The notes below the pieces were generated by a model that had not been told where the DNA came from, did no database searches, and saw only the letters and a program-made list of their open reading frames with translations. Both the position numbers and the translations under genes were made by a program. Below, piece by piece: positions 34,502 to 42,972 of a DNA stretch of 55,409 nt. Source of the DNA: Alphaproteobacteria bacterium (GTDB lineage Bacteria; Myxococcota_A; UBA796; GCA-2862545). The DNA is taken from positions 1 to 55,409 of the forward strand of contig JACKEQ010000134.1 in assembly GCA_020632885.1 (NCBI GenBank), read 5' to 3'. Position 1 is the stretch's first letter. Every line of letters begins with the position of its first letter.

Positions 34502-35176
34502 TCAGCTTCGGCGGGGCTGCACGGGGCGGAAGGGGTGGAGGAAGGACGCGAGGTTCGGGGCGCTGCGCGTCTGGAACCACACGCGCCCGCGGCCGCCGAA
34601 GCGCACCACCAGCCCCTCCTGCGACAGGAGCGTGGACTTGAGCCCGCCCACGCGCACGACGTCCCAGGTCAGCCCCTCGTCGAAGGCCACCACATGCGTC
34701 GTGTCCACCTCGTAGGAGCCGTCCACGTCCACCTGCTCGATCGCGCCGTAGCTGGAGGCGAACAGCTGGCCCACGCCCGTCGCACGGATCATGAGCAGGC
34801 TCTCGCCCGACAGGAAGCCCTTGGCCCCCGCCCACTTCACGTCCAGCGAGATGCCCGTCGTCGCCGCGAGGAACGCACCCTTCTGGAGCACGATGGAGCC
34901 GCCGTCCAGCTTGATCCCCACGACGTCGCCGGGCGGTCCGGGCGCGAGGTCCAGCCGCTGGCCGTCGCCCGTGGCGGTCCACGTCGTGAGGACCAGGCTC
35001 TCCCCCACCAGCGCGCGCTTGGCCGCCGCCATCAGCCCGCCCTTCAGGCTGCTCTCGAGCTTCAGCGACGGGTCCATGCCCATCATCACGCCCGGCTCGG
35101 TCACCACCTGCTCGCCCGTGTCCAGCACGAGGTGCACCGTGGCGTAGTCCGGGCGGTTGCGGATCGCGACCTCCAT
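34502..35176 (-). CDS. AIM24/TIGR00266-family protein, third of three tandem copies
   Basis: A 224-residue protein from ATG 35176, which overlaps the stop of the upstream copy (TGATG). The family pattern is visible: GESLVLTTWTATGDG, LDLAPGPPGDVVGIKLDGG, KGAFLAATTGISLDV, GESLLMIRATGVGQLFASSYG and VDTTHVVAFDEGLTW. AIM24-like proteins form trimer-like beta-prism folds; in mitochondria the relative supports inner-membrane organisation, and the bacterial role is not established. This copy lacks a membrane helix. It is the most divergent of the three and ends three bases from the convergent small membrane gene. Confidence 0.85.
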   Translation of the reverse strand: MEVAIRNRPDYATVHLVLDTGEQVVTEPGVMMGMDPSLKLESSLKGGLMAAAKRALVGESLVLTTWTATGDGQRLDLAPGPPGDVVGIKLDGGSIVLQKGAFLAATTGISLDVKWAGAKGFLSGESLLMIRATGVGQLFASSYGAIEQVDVDGSYEVDTTHVVAFDEGLTWDVVRVGGLKSTLLSQEGLVVRFGGRGRVWFQTRSAPNLASFLHPFRPVQPRRS

Positions 35177-35868
35177 CAGCCCTCCCGCTTCGGCAGCAGC
35201 GGGCCCAGCGCCTCGCCGAAGGTCACGGGGTTCCGCGTCTGGATCCACACCCTGCCCTTCCCGGAGAAGCGGCACACCAGCCCCTCGCCGCCGAACAGGA
35301 AGGACATCCAGCCGCCGCCGAAGCGGGCGACCGCGAAGGTCAGCGTCCCCTCGAAGGCCACGACGTGGCCCGTGTCCACGACCAGCTCCCCGTCGACGTC
35401 GATCGCGCGAACCGCGCCGAAGGCGTTGAAGGCGACGGGCCCGGTCCCCTTCGCCGCCACCAGGAACAGGCTGCCCGACCCGAAGAAGCCGGACGAACCG
35501 CCGAAGGAGGTGTCCAGCGTCACGCTCGGGGGCGCGCACAGGAAGGCCTTGGACTGCAGGTAGATCGTCTCGCCCGACAGCTCGTGGACCTCGATGTCAC
35601 CGACCAGCGCCGGCGCGAGCGTCACCTCGCCCCCGCCGCCCTGCGCGGTGTACCGGTTCTGGAAGAAGCTCTCGCCCGCGACCATCCGCTTGAGCCCGGT
35701 GAACAGCCCCGCAACGAGCCCCTGGTCCTTGCTCCCGGCGCTCGTCTCCATCACGACGTTCGTGTCCCGGCTCACGAGCGCGCCGGCCTCGCCCACCACC
35801 GTCTCGCCGTCGTCGAGGTGGACCACGGCGAGCGCGTAGGCCGGGCGGTGGCGGACCTCGACCCGCAT
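35176..35868 (-). CDS. AIM24/TIGR00266-family protein, middle of three tandem copies
   Basis: A 230-residue paralogue from ATG 35868, overlapping the upstream stop by one base (TGATG) and the downstream start likewise. Shared motifs are GESFFQNRYTAQGGGGEVTL, APALVGDIEVHELSG, KAFLCAPPSVTLDTSFGG, GSLFLVAAKGTGPVAFNAFG and VVDTGHVVAFEGTLTFAV. The C-terminus GEGLVCRFSGKGRVWIQTRN repeats in all three copies. The conserved spacing suggests the three subunits assemble together, possibly replacing a homotrimer by a heterotrimer; that is inference. Confidence 0.88.
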   Translation of the reverse strand: MRVEVRHRPAYALAVVHLDDGETVVGEAGALVSRDTNVVMETSAGSKDQGLVAGLFTGLKRMVAGESFFQNRYTAQGGGGEVTLAPALVGDIEVHELSGETIYLQSKAFLCAPPSVTLDTSFGGSSGFFGSGSLFLVAAKGTGPVAFNAFGAVRAIDVDGELVVDTGHVVAFEGTLTFAVARFGGGWMSFLFGGEGLVCRFSGKGRVWIQTRNPVTFGEALGPLLPKREG

Positions 35869-36563
35869 CAGTGGAGCCACGGGGAGACGAAGGACACGAG
35901 CGAGCCCACGCTCCGGGTCTGCATCCAGACCTTCCCCTGCCCCTTCAGCTCGATCACGAGCCCCTCGCCGGACAGGAACGCCGTCCCGAGGCTGCCCGCC
36001 TTCCGCAGGGTGTGCGTGAGCTTGCCCTCCCAGGCCGCGACGTGCCCGCTGTCCACGACGTAGCGGCCGTCGATCGCCACCTCCTCGAGCCCGCCGTAGG
36101 CGTTGAAGAGCAGCTCGCCCTTCCCGCTGCACTCGAGGAAGAAGGCGCCCTCCCCGGACAGCAGCATCGTGAGCCCGCCCCACACCAGCTTCTGGCGGAC
36201 GCCCGGGGTGCTCGCGAGGAACGCGCCGGCCTGGACCGTCACCGTCCGCGTCCCGTCCATCGTCACCCGGACCACGTCCCCCACCATCGCGGGGGCGAGC
36301 ATCAGCTGCTGCCCCGGCTTCGTCGCGCGGTACACGTTGACGACCATCGACTCCTTCGCCAGCCACCGCCGCACCAGCGCCACGAAGAAGGCCACGACCT
36401 TCTCGCCGAGCCCGGCGCCGTGTGCGCCCTGGATCGTGCTCTCCACCGCGAGCCCGGGCGTCATCGCCACCATCGAGCTGGCCTCGGCGATCACGGACTC
36501 CCCGGGTTCGAGCCCGATCACGGCCATCGCGTACGACGGGCCGGATTCGACGTCGAGCTCCAT
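35868..36563 (-). CDS. AIM24/TIGR00266-family protein, first of three tandem copies
   Basis: A 231-residue protein, first in the operon, from ATG 36563-36561 with GGGAGG upstream. It carries KESMVVNVYRATKPGQQLML, APAMVGDVVRVTMDG, AGAFLASTPGVRQKLVWGG, GEGAFFLECSGKGELLFNAYG and VVDSGHVAAWEGKLTHTL. A somewhat hydrophobic stretch (KVVAFFVALVRRWLAKES) around 55-72 may touch the membrane. It diverges from the operon at 36.6 kb across 70 bases, so the AIM24 and DUF4139 operons may share regulation. Confidence 0.88.
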   Translation of the reverse strand: MELDVESGPSYAMAVIGLEPGESVIAEASSMVAMTPGLAVESTIQGAHGAGLGEKVVAFFVALVRRWLAKESMVVNVYRATKPGQQLMLAPAMVGDVVRVTMDGTRTVTVQAGAFLASTPGVRQKLVWGGLTMLLSGEGAFFLECSGKGELLFNAYGGLEEVAIDGRYVVDSGHVAAWEGKLTHTLRKAGSLGTAFLSGEGLVIELKGQGKVWMQTRSVGSLVSFVSPWLH

Positions 36564-36633
36564 GGTCCTCCCGGCGGGAGTGTACACGCGGCCGGCGCAG
36601 GCATAGGAGACGCCGTCGTCACCGGGGTGCACC

Positions 36634-37260
36634 GTGGATCTTCCGAAGCCGAGCGCCGTCACCGATCTGCAGGGGCTGGCCGACGCCCTCGACGCCGCCA
36701 CCCACGAGGTCCGGGTCGGCTGGATCCGCAGCCTCGGCCGCTCCGAGCAGTACAAGCTGTTCGAGCTGGCGAAGGGCCGCCCGGTGAAGGTCGACGAGCT
36801 GGTGGGGGAGCCCGGCCAGGTGGTCCGCCACCTCGGGAAGAACGGCCTGCCGCTGTTCTCGTGGTTCGAGAAGCGCTTCGTGCGCCTGTCGGACGGCACG
36901 ATCGGGGGGTACAACCACAACGAGTTCGGCCTGATCGCGCCGATCGCGGCGGTCGTCACCGGGCCCGGGCACTTCGTGGCGGTCGACGCACCGGACGGCG
37001 CGCCGGAGGTGTGGATCGACTACCGCCGGATCCCGGCCATCCAGCACCCGGACTTCCCACCGCTGCGCAGCAACGAGTCGGGCCTGCCCGCGCTGGTCTT
37101 CGGGGACATGGTCGACGTGCTGCGCCGGGTCAGCCGCCACGTCACCATCGGCGACAGCTTCAAGGGGAAGTATCCTCGGGACGACCAGCCCCCCTTCCTC
37201 GCGCGGATGGGGGCGACGCTGTTCCCGACCGCACCCTTCGTCCTGTGCCAGGAGCCATGA
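36634..37260 (+). CDS. Uncharacterised 208-residue protein heading the DUF4139 operon
   Basis: Starts with GTG 36634 after a GGGGTG. The N-terminal ~75 residues are helical (LQGLADALDAATHEVRVGWI, QYKLFELAKGRPVKVDEL). The rest is mixed alpha/beta with conserved-looking segments IGGYNHNEFGLIAPIAAVV, PGHFVAVDAPDG, EVWIDYRRIP and IGDSFKGKYPRDD. There is no signal peptide or membrane helix. The stop overlaps the next start as ATGA, so it is co-translated with the DUF4139 gene. No family is recognised. Confidence 0.75.
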   Translation: MDLPKPSAVTDLQGLADALDAATHEVRVGWIRSLGRSEQYKLFELAKGRPVKVDELVGEPGQVVRHLGKNGLPLFSWFEKRFVRLSDGTIGGYNHNEFGLIAPIAAVVTGPGHFVAVDAPDGAPEVWIDYRRIPAIQHPDFPPLRSNESGLPALVFGDMVDVLRRVSRHVTIGDSFKGKYPRDDQPPFLARMGATLFPTAPFVLCQEP

Positions 37261-39407
37261 CCCTCCCGCTGACCTCCGTGGTGGTCCATCCCGACGGCGC
37301 CCTCGTCCACCGACGCGGCGCGCTGCGCCCCGAGGGCGGGCGGCTCGTCGTCCGCCAGCTCCCCCTGCTGCTCGATCCGTCCTCGGTCCGCGTGGCCGCC
37401 ACCGGCGCCGTGGTGGGTGCCGTCGAGGTGGGGCTCGACGTGCTCGGCGAGGATCGCGGGGACGAGCCCGCGCTCGCGGCGGAGCTGCGCCAGGCGGCCC
37501 AGGCGCTCGACCGCGCGCGCGGCTCGCTCGAGGGACTGCGCTCCGAGCGGTCCACGCTGGCGCGCGTCGTCCCTTCGTTCGAGGACGACCCCGACCGACG
37601 CCTCCCCGACCCCGCCCGGCTCGCGCGCTGGGCCGCGCTCGACGACCTGCTGGAGCAGTCCCTGCGGGATCTGGACCGGCGGATCCGCGAGCTCGCGCGC
37701 TCGGTGAAGGAGGACGAGGAGCGCCTCGAGCTGCTGCGCTTCCGGGTGGCGGGCGCCTCGAGCGAGGCCTGGTGGCAGCGGTGGATCCCCACCCGCGTCG
37801 TGCGGGCGGCGGTCCACGACCCCGGCGAGCAGGTCGAGGTCGAGCTCTCGTACCGGATCGCGGGCGCGACCTGGGCCCCCTCCTACGTCCTGGACGCCGA
37901 CGCCGGCCTCGAGCGCGGGCGCTTCTCGCTGCGCGCCCAGGTGACGCAGGCCACGGGCGAGGACTGGAGCGGGGTCCGGCTGTCGCTCACCAGCGCCTCG
38001 TCCGAGCGGCGGGTGGACGTGCCCGAGCTCGCGGCGCTCCGCCTGGGGACCCGCCAGCCGCCCGCGCCCGCCGGCTTCCGCGACCTGCCGCCAGGGCTCG
38101 ACGCGTTGTTCCCGGCCGACCTCGACCGACTCGACGGGGTGCGTCAGGAGGTGGAGCCCGAGCCTCCCGAGGAACCACGGGAGCAGGAGGAGGCGTTCGG
38201 TATCGACGATCTGGACCTGCAGGGCGACGAGCCCGTCCCGGCGCCCGAGCCCGAGATGATGCGCGGCCTGCCGCCGATGCAGGCGCCGCAGTCGATGCCG
38301 ATGCCGATGCCTGCCCGCAGCATGAAGAAGAGCTCGGGGCTGGCCAACGCCGTGGAGGGCGTGGCGGACTGGATCTCGGGTGGGTTCGGCGGGAGCGCGC
38401 CGACCGCCTCCGCTGCGCCGAGCGCACCGCCCGCGGGCGTCCCGATGCCTGCCGCCCACGCCGCGATGCGCAAGCGGGCCGGACCCGCGATGGATCGGTC
38501 CGAGCCGATGGAGGAGGACGTCGAGGTGGGCGGCGACCTGCTCGACTACGGCCGCATGCGGCTGCGCTCCTTCGACGCGCCCCAGGGCAAGCGCGGCCGC
38601 CTGCATCCCGCCCGCGAGGAGGAGCTCCTGGCCGAGGCCGGCGTCCCTCGCTCCGCGCGCGACCGGTTCCGCGAGCAGCTGGATCGCTGTGGACGACGCG
38701 CATCCGACGCCGCCGCGCAGCCGCTCCCCCCGCAGCACAGCCGCCCCGCCCCGCTCCAGGGCTCGGAGGTCCGCTTCGACGCCGACGGCAGCGTCGACCT
38801 GCCGTCCGACGGGCGCTTCCACAGCGTGGCCGTCCGCACCTGGACCGCCTCGCTGTCCGTGGGGTACCGCGCGGTGCCGCGCTCCGATCCGCGGGCCTTC
38901 CGCCGGGTCGAGGCGAGCATCGAGCACGCGGGCGCCCTCCTCCCCGGCCCGGTCGACGTCTACGTGGACGGGCGCCTCGAGCTGGTCGCGCCCTGGTCCG
39001 GGACGCCGGGACGCGGCAAGCTCCTGCTGGGCCTCGGCCCCGAGGACCGGATCCGGCTGGTGCGCAACGTGCGGTACCGCGAGGAGTCGGCCGGGGTCTT
39101 CGGCGGCTCGCGGCGGCTCCACACCTCGATCGAGGTGCAGCTGGCGAGCTCGCTGCAGCGTCCGGTGAAGGTGGAGCTGCTCGAGCGGCTGCCCGTGCCG
39201 GCGGACGGCAAGGACCCGGCGGTGGAGCAGACCGAGGCGAGCCCCGTGGCGCGGGCCTACGAAGGCGAACCGGGGGAGGCCCTCCTCAAGGGTGGGCGGG
39301 TCCAGGTCGTGGAGCTCTCGCCGGGGGGCGAGGGCCGGGCGGTCCTGTCGTACGCGGTGACCCTCGGGAGCAAGGACGAGCTGGTCGGGGGAGATCGCCG
39401 TGGCTGA
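37257..39407 (+). CDS. DUF4140/DUF4139 protein (mucoidy-inhibitor MuiA-like), first copy
   Basis: A 716-residue protein from ATG 37257; the frame is open far upstream but only antisense to AIM24 genes. The N-terminus (TSVVVHPDGALVHRRGALRP) is the DUF4140 module, followed by a coiled coil (about 60-170) and the DUF4139 region (VEVELSYRIAGATWAPSYVL, TQATGEDWSGVRLSLTSASS). A ~200-residue Pro/Met/Ala-rich insertion (about 275-475, including PQSMPMPMPARSMKKSS) splits the DUF4139 domain, which resumes at FHSVAVRTWTASLSVGYRAV. The family has no proven activity; the name derives from a Vibrio-type mucoidy phenotype. There is no signal peptide here, so a cytosolic location is likely. It overlaps the next gene by eight bases. 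Confidence 0.88.
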   Translation: MTLPLTSVVVHPDGALVHRRGALRPEGGRLVVRQLPLLLDPSSVRVAATGAVVGAVEVGLDVLGEDRGDEPALAAELRQAAQALDRARGSLEGLRSERSTLARVVPSFEDDPDRRLPDPARLARWAALDDLLEQSLRDLDRRIRELARSVKEDEERLELLRFRVAGASSEAWWQRWIPTRVVRAAVHDPGEQVEVELSYRIAGATWAPSYVLDADAGLERGRFSLRAQVTQATGEDWSGVRLSLTSASSERRVDVPELAALRLGTRQPPAPAGFRDLPPGLDALFPADLDRLDGVRQEVEPEPPEEPREQEEAFGIDDLDLQGDEPVPAPEPEMMRGLPPMQAPQSMPMPMPARSMKKSSGLANAVEGVADWISGGFGGSAPTASAAPSAPPAGVPMPAAHAAMRKRAGPAMDRSEPMEEDVEVGGDLLDYGRMRLRSFDAPQGKRGRLHPAREEELLAEAGVPRSARDRFREQLDRCGRRASDAAAQPLPPQHSRPAPLQGSEVRFDADGSVDLPSDGRFHSVAVRTWTASLSVGYRAVPRSDPRAFRRVEASIEHAGALLPGPVDVYVDGRLELVAPWSGTPGRGKLLLGLGPEDRIRLVRNVRYREESAGVFGGSRRLHTSIEVQLASSLQRPVKVELLERLPVPADGKDPAVEQTEASPVARAYEGEPGEALLKGGRVQVVELSPGGEGRAVLSYAVTLGSKDELVGGDRRG

Positions 39408-40920
39408 CGCGGGGCGCGTGGTGCGGGTCGAGCTGTTCGAGGACCGCGCGGCGGTGACCCGCGAGGTGGCCGTCGCCGAGGGGCGCCAGCAGCTGCGCAT
39501 CGGGCCGCTGACGCCGCTCGTGAGCGAGCGGGCGCTCTCCTTCCCCGGCGGCGCGGACGTGGTGGTCGAGGAGGCGCGCGTCGAGCGCATCGGGTCCACC
39601 CGGACCGAGGCCGACCCGGCGACGCTGCGGGACCTCGAGCGACGGGTCCGCGAGGCCGAGGAGGCCGTGGGTGAGGCGCGCGACGCGCAGAAGCGGGCCG
39701 CGGGGCGCCTCGAGCGTGCGCAGGCGCTGGTCGAGACGGCGCTGGTCGCGACCCCGCGCGCGCTCGTCGAGCTCGAGCCGCCGGAGGCCTGGGTCGAGCA
39801 GGTGCGTGAGCTGATCGCACGGACGACGACGGCGCGCGAGGAGGACGTCGCGGCGCGACAGGCGGTCCAGGAGCGGGCCGCCGAGCGCGACAAGCTCCGC
39901 GCCGACCTCGAGGCGGGCCGCGCGGGCAAGCCAACGGTCCAGGGCTTCCTGGTGGTCTCGGTCGTGGCGGCGCGCGCGGGCAGCTTCTCCGTGCGGTACA
40001 CCGTCCCCTGCGCCGTGTGGCGCCCCGCGCACCGCGCCGTGCTCGATGGCGACCAGGTCCGCTGGGAGGTCCGCGGGATCTGCTGGAACGCGACGGGCGA
40101 GGACTGGTCCGGCGTGCAGCTGTCCTGCTCGACCGCGCGCCCCGGCGATCGCGCCGAGGCGCCCACGCTGACCGACGACGTCCTGCGCACCCGGCGTCGC
40201 CCCACCGAGGTCGTGGTCGAGGCGCGCGAGGAGACGGTGCAGGTCGCCCGCGAGCGGGGGACGCGGGCCGCGCGGGAGGTGCCCGGCGTGGACGACGGCG
40301 GCGAGCCGCGCACCTGGCTCGCGCCCCAGCCGGTGGACCTCGCGTCCGACGGCTGCCCCGTGGTCGTCACCCTCGAGGCGTGGAGCACGGAGGCCCGCTC
40401 GCGTTGGGTCGCGATGCCCGAGCGCGCCGCGGTCGCCGTCCGTCGCACGCTGCAGCGCAACACCGGCACCCGGCCGCTGCTCGCGGGTCCCGTCGAGCTC
40501 GTGGCCGAGGCCGCCGGGGCCACGGTCGCGATCGGCCGAGGGCGCATCGATCTCGTGCCGCCCGGGGAGCCCTTCCCGCTCGGCTGGGGCTCGCACGACG
40601 GCCTGCGGCTCTCGCGCCGCGTCGAGCACGAGTCCTCGACCGCGATGATCACCGGCCGCCAGCGCCGCGAGACCACGGTCACGGTGCGGGTCGCGCACCT
40701 CGGCGACGAGCCGTGCCGCCTCGAGATCCGCGAGCGGATCCCCACGTCGGAGCTCAAGGAGGTCACGGTGGGGTCGGTGCGCGCCGAACCCGCGCTGGAC
40801 GCGCCCATGGACGGCGACGGCTTCTGCCGCTGGTCGCTCGAGCTGGCGCCGGGCGACATCCGCAAGCTCGAGCTGCGCTACGCCATCGACGCGGCGTCCA
40901 ACGTACGCTTGCCCACGTAG
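39400..40920 (+). CDS. DUF4139 protein, second tandem copy
   Basis: A 506-residue paralogue starting with GTG 39400 inside the end of the first copy. The order is the same but shorter: N-terminal DUF4140-like strands (VVRVELFEDRAAVTREVAVA), a coiled coil (about 70-170; RRVREAEEAVGEARDAQKRA), and DUF4139 (FSVRYTVPCAVWRPAHRAVL, GICWNATGEDWSGVQLSCST, ending LELAPGDIRKLELRYAID). It lacks the long Pro/Met insertion. The two proteins probably pair through their coiled coils. The TlpA-type gene follows after 14 bases. Confidence 0.88.
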   Translation: MADAGRVVRVELFEDRAAVTREVAVAEGRQQLRIGPLTPLVSERALSFPGGADVVVEEARVERIGSTRTEADPATLRDLERRVREAEEAVGEARDAQKRAAGRLERAQALVETALVATPRALVELEPPEAWVEQVRELIARTTTAREEDVAARQAVQERAAERDKLRADLEAGRAGKPTVQGFLVVSVVAARAGSFSVRYTVPCAVWRPAHRAVLDGDQVRWEVRGICWNATGEDWSGVQLSCSTARPGDRAEAPTLTDDVLRTRRRPTEVVVEAREETVQVARERGTRAAREVPGVDDGGEPRTWLAPQPVDLASDGCPVVVTLEAWSTEARSRWVAMPERAAVAVRRTLQRNTGTRPLLAGPVELVAEAAGATVAIGRGRIDLVPPGEPFPLGWGSHDGLRLSRRVEHESSTAMITGRQRRETTVTVRVAHLGDEPCRLEIRERIPTSELKEVTVGSVRAEPALDAPMDGDGFCRWSLELAPGDIRKLELRYAIDAASNVRLPT

Positions 40921-40934
40921 GCGTTGGAGGGCGG

Positions 40935-42908
40935 ATGGTGTGGTGGCTGGTCGCGGCGCATGCCGTGGAGATCGGGGATCGCGAGGACGCGCTCTACCTC
41001 GAGCGGACGGGCCGCGGCGAGGAGGCCGCCGGCTGGCTGCTGGAGCACCGCGACGACGACCCGACCAGCGTGGGCACGCTCTACGACTGGCTCCGCATCG
41101 CTGGGTGGGAGCGTGACCTGCGCAACCCCGCCCTGCTCACCCAGGTCCGCCGCTGGAGCGACGCGCACCCGAAGGCCGAGGACGCACCCATCGCGATCGC
41201 AGCGGCCACCGCCTGGCGCTCGCTCGACCCACGCAGCGGGTCGGCGCTGTACCCCGAGCCCGGCCCCTGGTGCGACGACGTGCGCGCCGTCCTGGACGTG
41301 GCTCCACAGAGCGGCTCCGCGCGGTACCGCATCCTGTGGGAGCAGACCCTCGTGGAGCGGCGGTGCGGCGCCCCCGTGGAGCCCATCGAGGCCGCGATGC
41401 GGGAGCTCGCGCTCACGGGCGACGCCGGCATCGGACCGCTCGCGTGGTGGAGCGTGGACGACGGCGTGGACGAGGCGGACGTCGAGCTCGTCCGCCGCGC
41501 GCTGGACGACGATCCGACGCGGCTCGACGACTACCGCAAGCTCGCGAAGCCCGTGGAGGACGACGAAGAGCCAGGCCCCGGGCGGGACGCCGTGCGCGAG
41601 CTGCTGATCGAGCGTGCGCGCGCCCTGGTCTCGGACCCGCGACCGTCCCGGGTGGCGGCCGCGATCGCCGTGTTGTCCGCCGCCGGGCTGACCGAGGAGA
41701 CCCGGGCCGCTCGGGTCAGGCTGGGCGAGCTCGACCCGGAGAACCGGAGCAACCAGTGGTCGCTCGAACACCCGCCCGATGCGGACGGCTCGGACGACGA
41801 GGAGGAGAAGGAGCCGGAGGTCGACGCGGACACCGTGCTCGAGCCCGCCGCACGCCTCGCCGCGCTCCAGGCGCAGGATCCGCCGAAGGGGAGCTGGGAG
41901 GGGCGGGTCTACTGGCAGGCTCGGGCGGACGCCGCCGCCTCGCTCGGGGATCTGGAGGAAGAGTACGCCGCGCTGAAGCGGCTCGACCAGACCGACACCC
42001 GGCTCGTCCGCGTGGCGTTGCTCAGCGGCCGGGCGAAGGAGGCGAACAAGCTAGCGGATCGCATCGTCGATCGCATGGACGCGCCGCGGTACCGCCTGAG
42101 CGCCGACGGTCGGACCGACGACCGGTGGATCACCGACCGCGCCGAGGCGCTGGACGTGCGCGCCGCCGTACTCGCGACGCGGGGGAAGCCGGAGCTCGCG
42201 GCCGACGATCTCGAGGAAGCGATGCTGCTGGTGCCCGCGACTCCCGATCAGCTGCTGCGCCTCGGCCTCCTCTACGCCGAGCTCGACCGCGACCGCGACG
42301 CCGCCCCGCTGATCGGCGCGGGCCTGGTGGGGCTCCCCGCCGACGATCCGCGCCACGACCGGGCCGTGGCCGCGCTGGGGGAGTGCCTGGGATCCCTCGA
42401 GGGCTGGGTCCCGACGACCGACGACTGGCTGGACGCGATGCGCGAGCGACAGGAGCGCCTGGCGGCCGAACCCGCCACCGACGAGGATCTCCCCTGGGAC
42501 GACGGCCGCTTCACCGACCTGGTGATGGCGATCGACGGTCAGGAGCAGCGGCTGTTCGACGTGCAGGGCCCGATCGTGCTCGACGTGTGGGCGACCTGGT
42601 GCGGACCGTGCATGAAGTCGCTGCCCCACCTCGATCAGCTCGCGCGGACCTACGAGGGCCGGGTCACCTTCGTCGCCGTCTCGGTCGACGAACAGCAGGA
42701 CGTCGCCGACCGGTACCTGGACCGCCGCGGCGGCACGAGCTTCCGACGCGCGTGGATCGGCGGCGACGGGATGCAGAAGCTGGGAGTGGACGGAATCCCC
42801 GCGATGTTCGTGTTCGATGCCGAGCATCGGCTGGTGGAGCGCTTGCTCGGTTGGGGGCCCGGGAGCACCTCGCTCGACGACGCGATCGAGGAGGCGCTGA
42901 CACGGTGA
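40935..42908 (+). CDS. TPR-like protein with C-terminal TlpA-type thioredoxin domain
   Basis: A 657-residue protein from ATG 40935 behind GGAGGG; the longer open frame is antisense noise. The N-terminus MVWWLVAAHAVEIG resembles a very short signal sequence. Residues ~15-510 are helical repeats of TPR type, with an acidic loop around 281-297 (DADGSDDEEEKEPEVDAD). The C-terminal ~130 residues are a TlpA/ResA-like thioredoxin fold: LDVWATWCGPCMKSLPHL with C556 and C559, and the cis-proline segment GIPAMFVFDAEHRLV. It likely reduces disulfides of partners held by the repeats, in the periplasm if exported. It closes the operon starting at 36634. Confidence 0.85.
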   Translation: MVWWLVAAHAVEIGDREDALYLERTGRGEEAAGWLLEHRDDDPTSVGTLYDWLRIAGWERDLRNPALLTQVRRWSDAHPKAEDAPIAIAAATAWRSLDPRSGSALYPEPGPWCDDVRAVLDVAPQSGSARYRILWEQTLVERRCGAPVEPIEAAMRELALTGDAGIGPLAWWSVDDGVDEADVELVRRALDDDPTRLDDYRKLAKPVEDDEEPGPGRDAVRELLIERARALVSDPRPSRVAAAIAVLSAAGLTEETRAARVRLGELDPENRSNQWSLEHPPDADGSDDEEEKEPEVDADTVLEPAARLAALQAQDPPKGSWEGRVYWQARADAAASLGDLEEEYAALKRLDQTDTRLVRVALLSGRAKEANKLADRIVDRMDAPRYRLSADGRTDDRWITDRAEALDVRAAVLATRGKPELAADDLEEAMLLVPATPDQLLRLGLLYAELDRDRDAAPLIGAGLVGLPADDPRHDRAVAALGECLGSLEGWVPTTDDWLDAMRERQERLAAEPATDEDLPWDDGRFTDLVMAIDGQEQRLFDVQGPIVLDVWATWCGPCMKSLPHLDQLARTYEGRVTFVAVSVDEQQDVADRYLDRRGGTSFRRAWIGGDGMQKLGVDGIPAMFVFDAEHRLVERLLGWGPGSTSLDDAIEEALTR

Positions 42909-42972
42909 GTCCATCCAGCGCGGTCATCCCGGACCTGGCGGACTACATTGTGGGTCTGCTGCCGGGAGTGAG

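Noticed and set aside
37020..40865. A 1281-residue minus-strand open frame
   Set aside because: Opposes the DUF4139 pair, where family motifs, coiled coils and starts with overlaps are clear; its own sequence is Ser/Arg/Ala low complexity.
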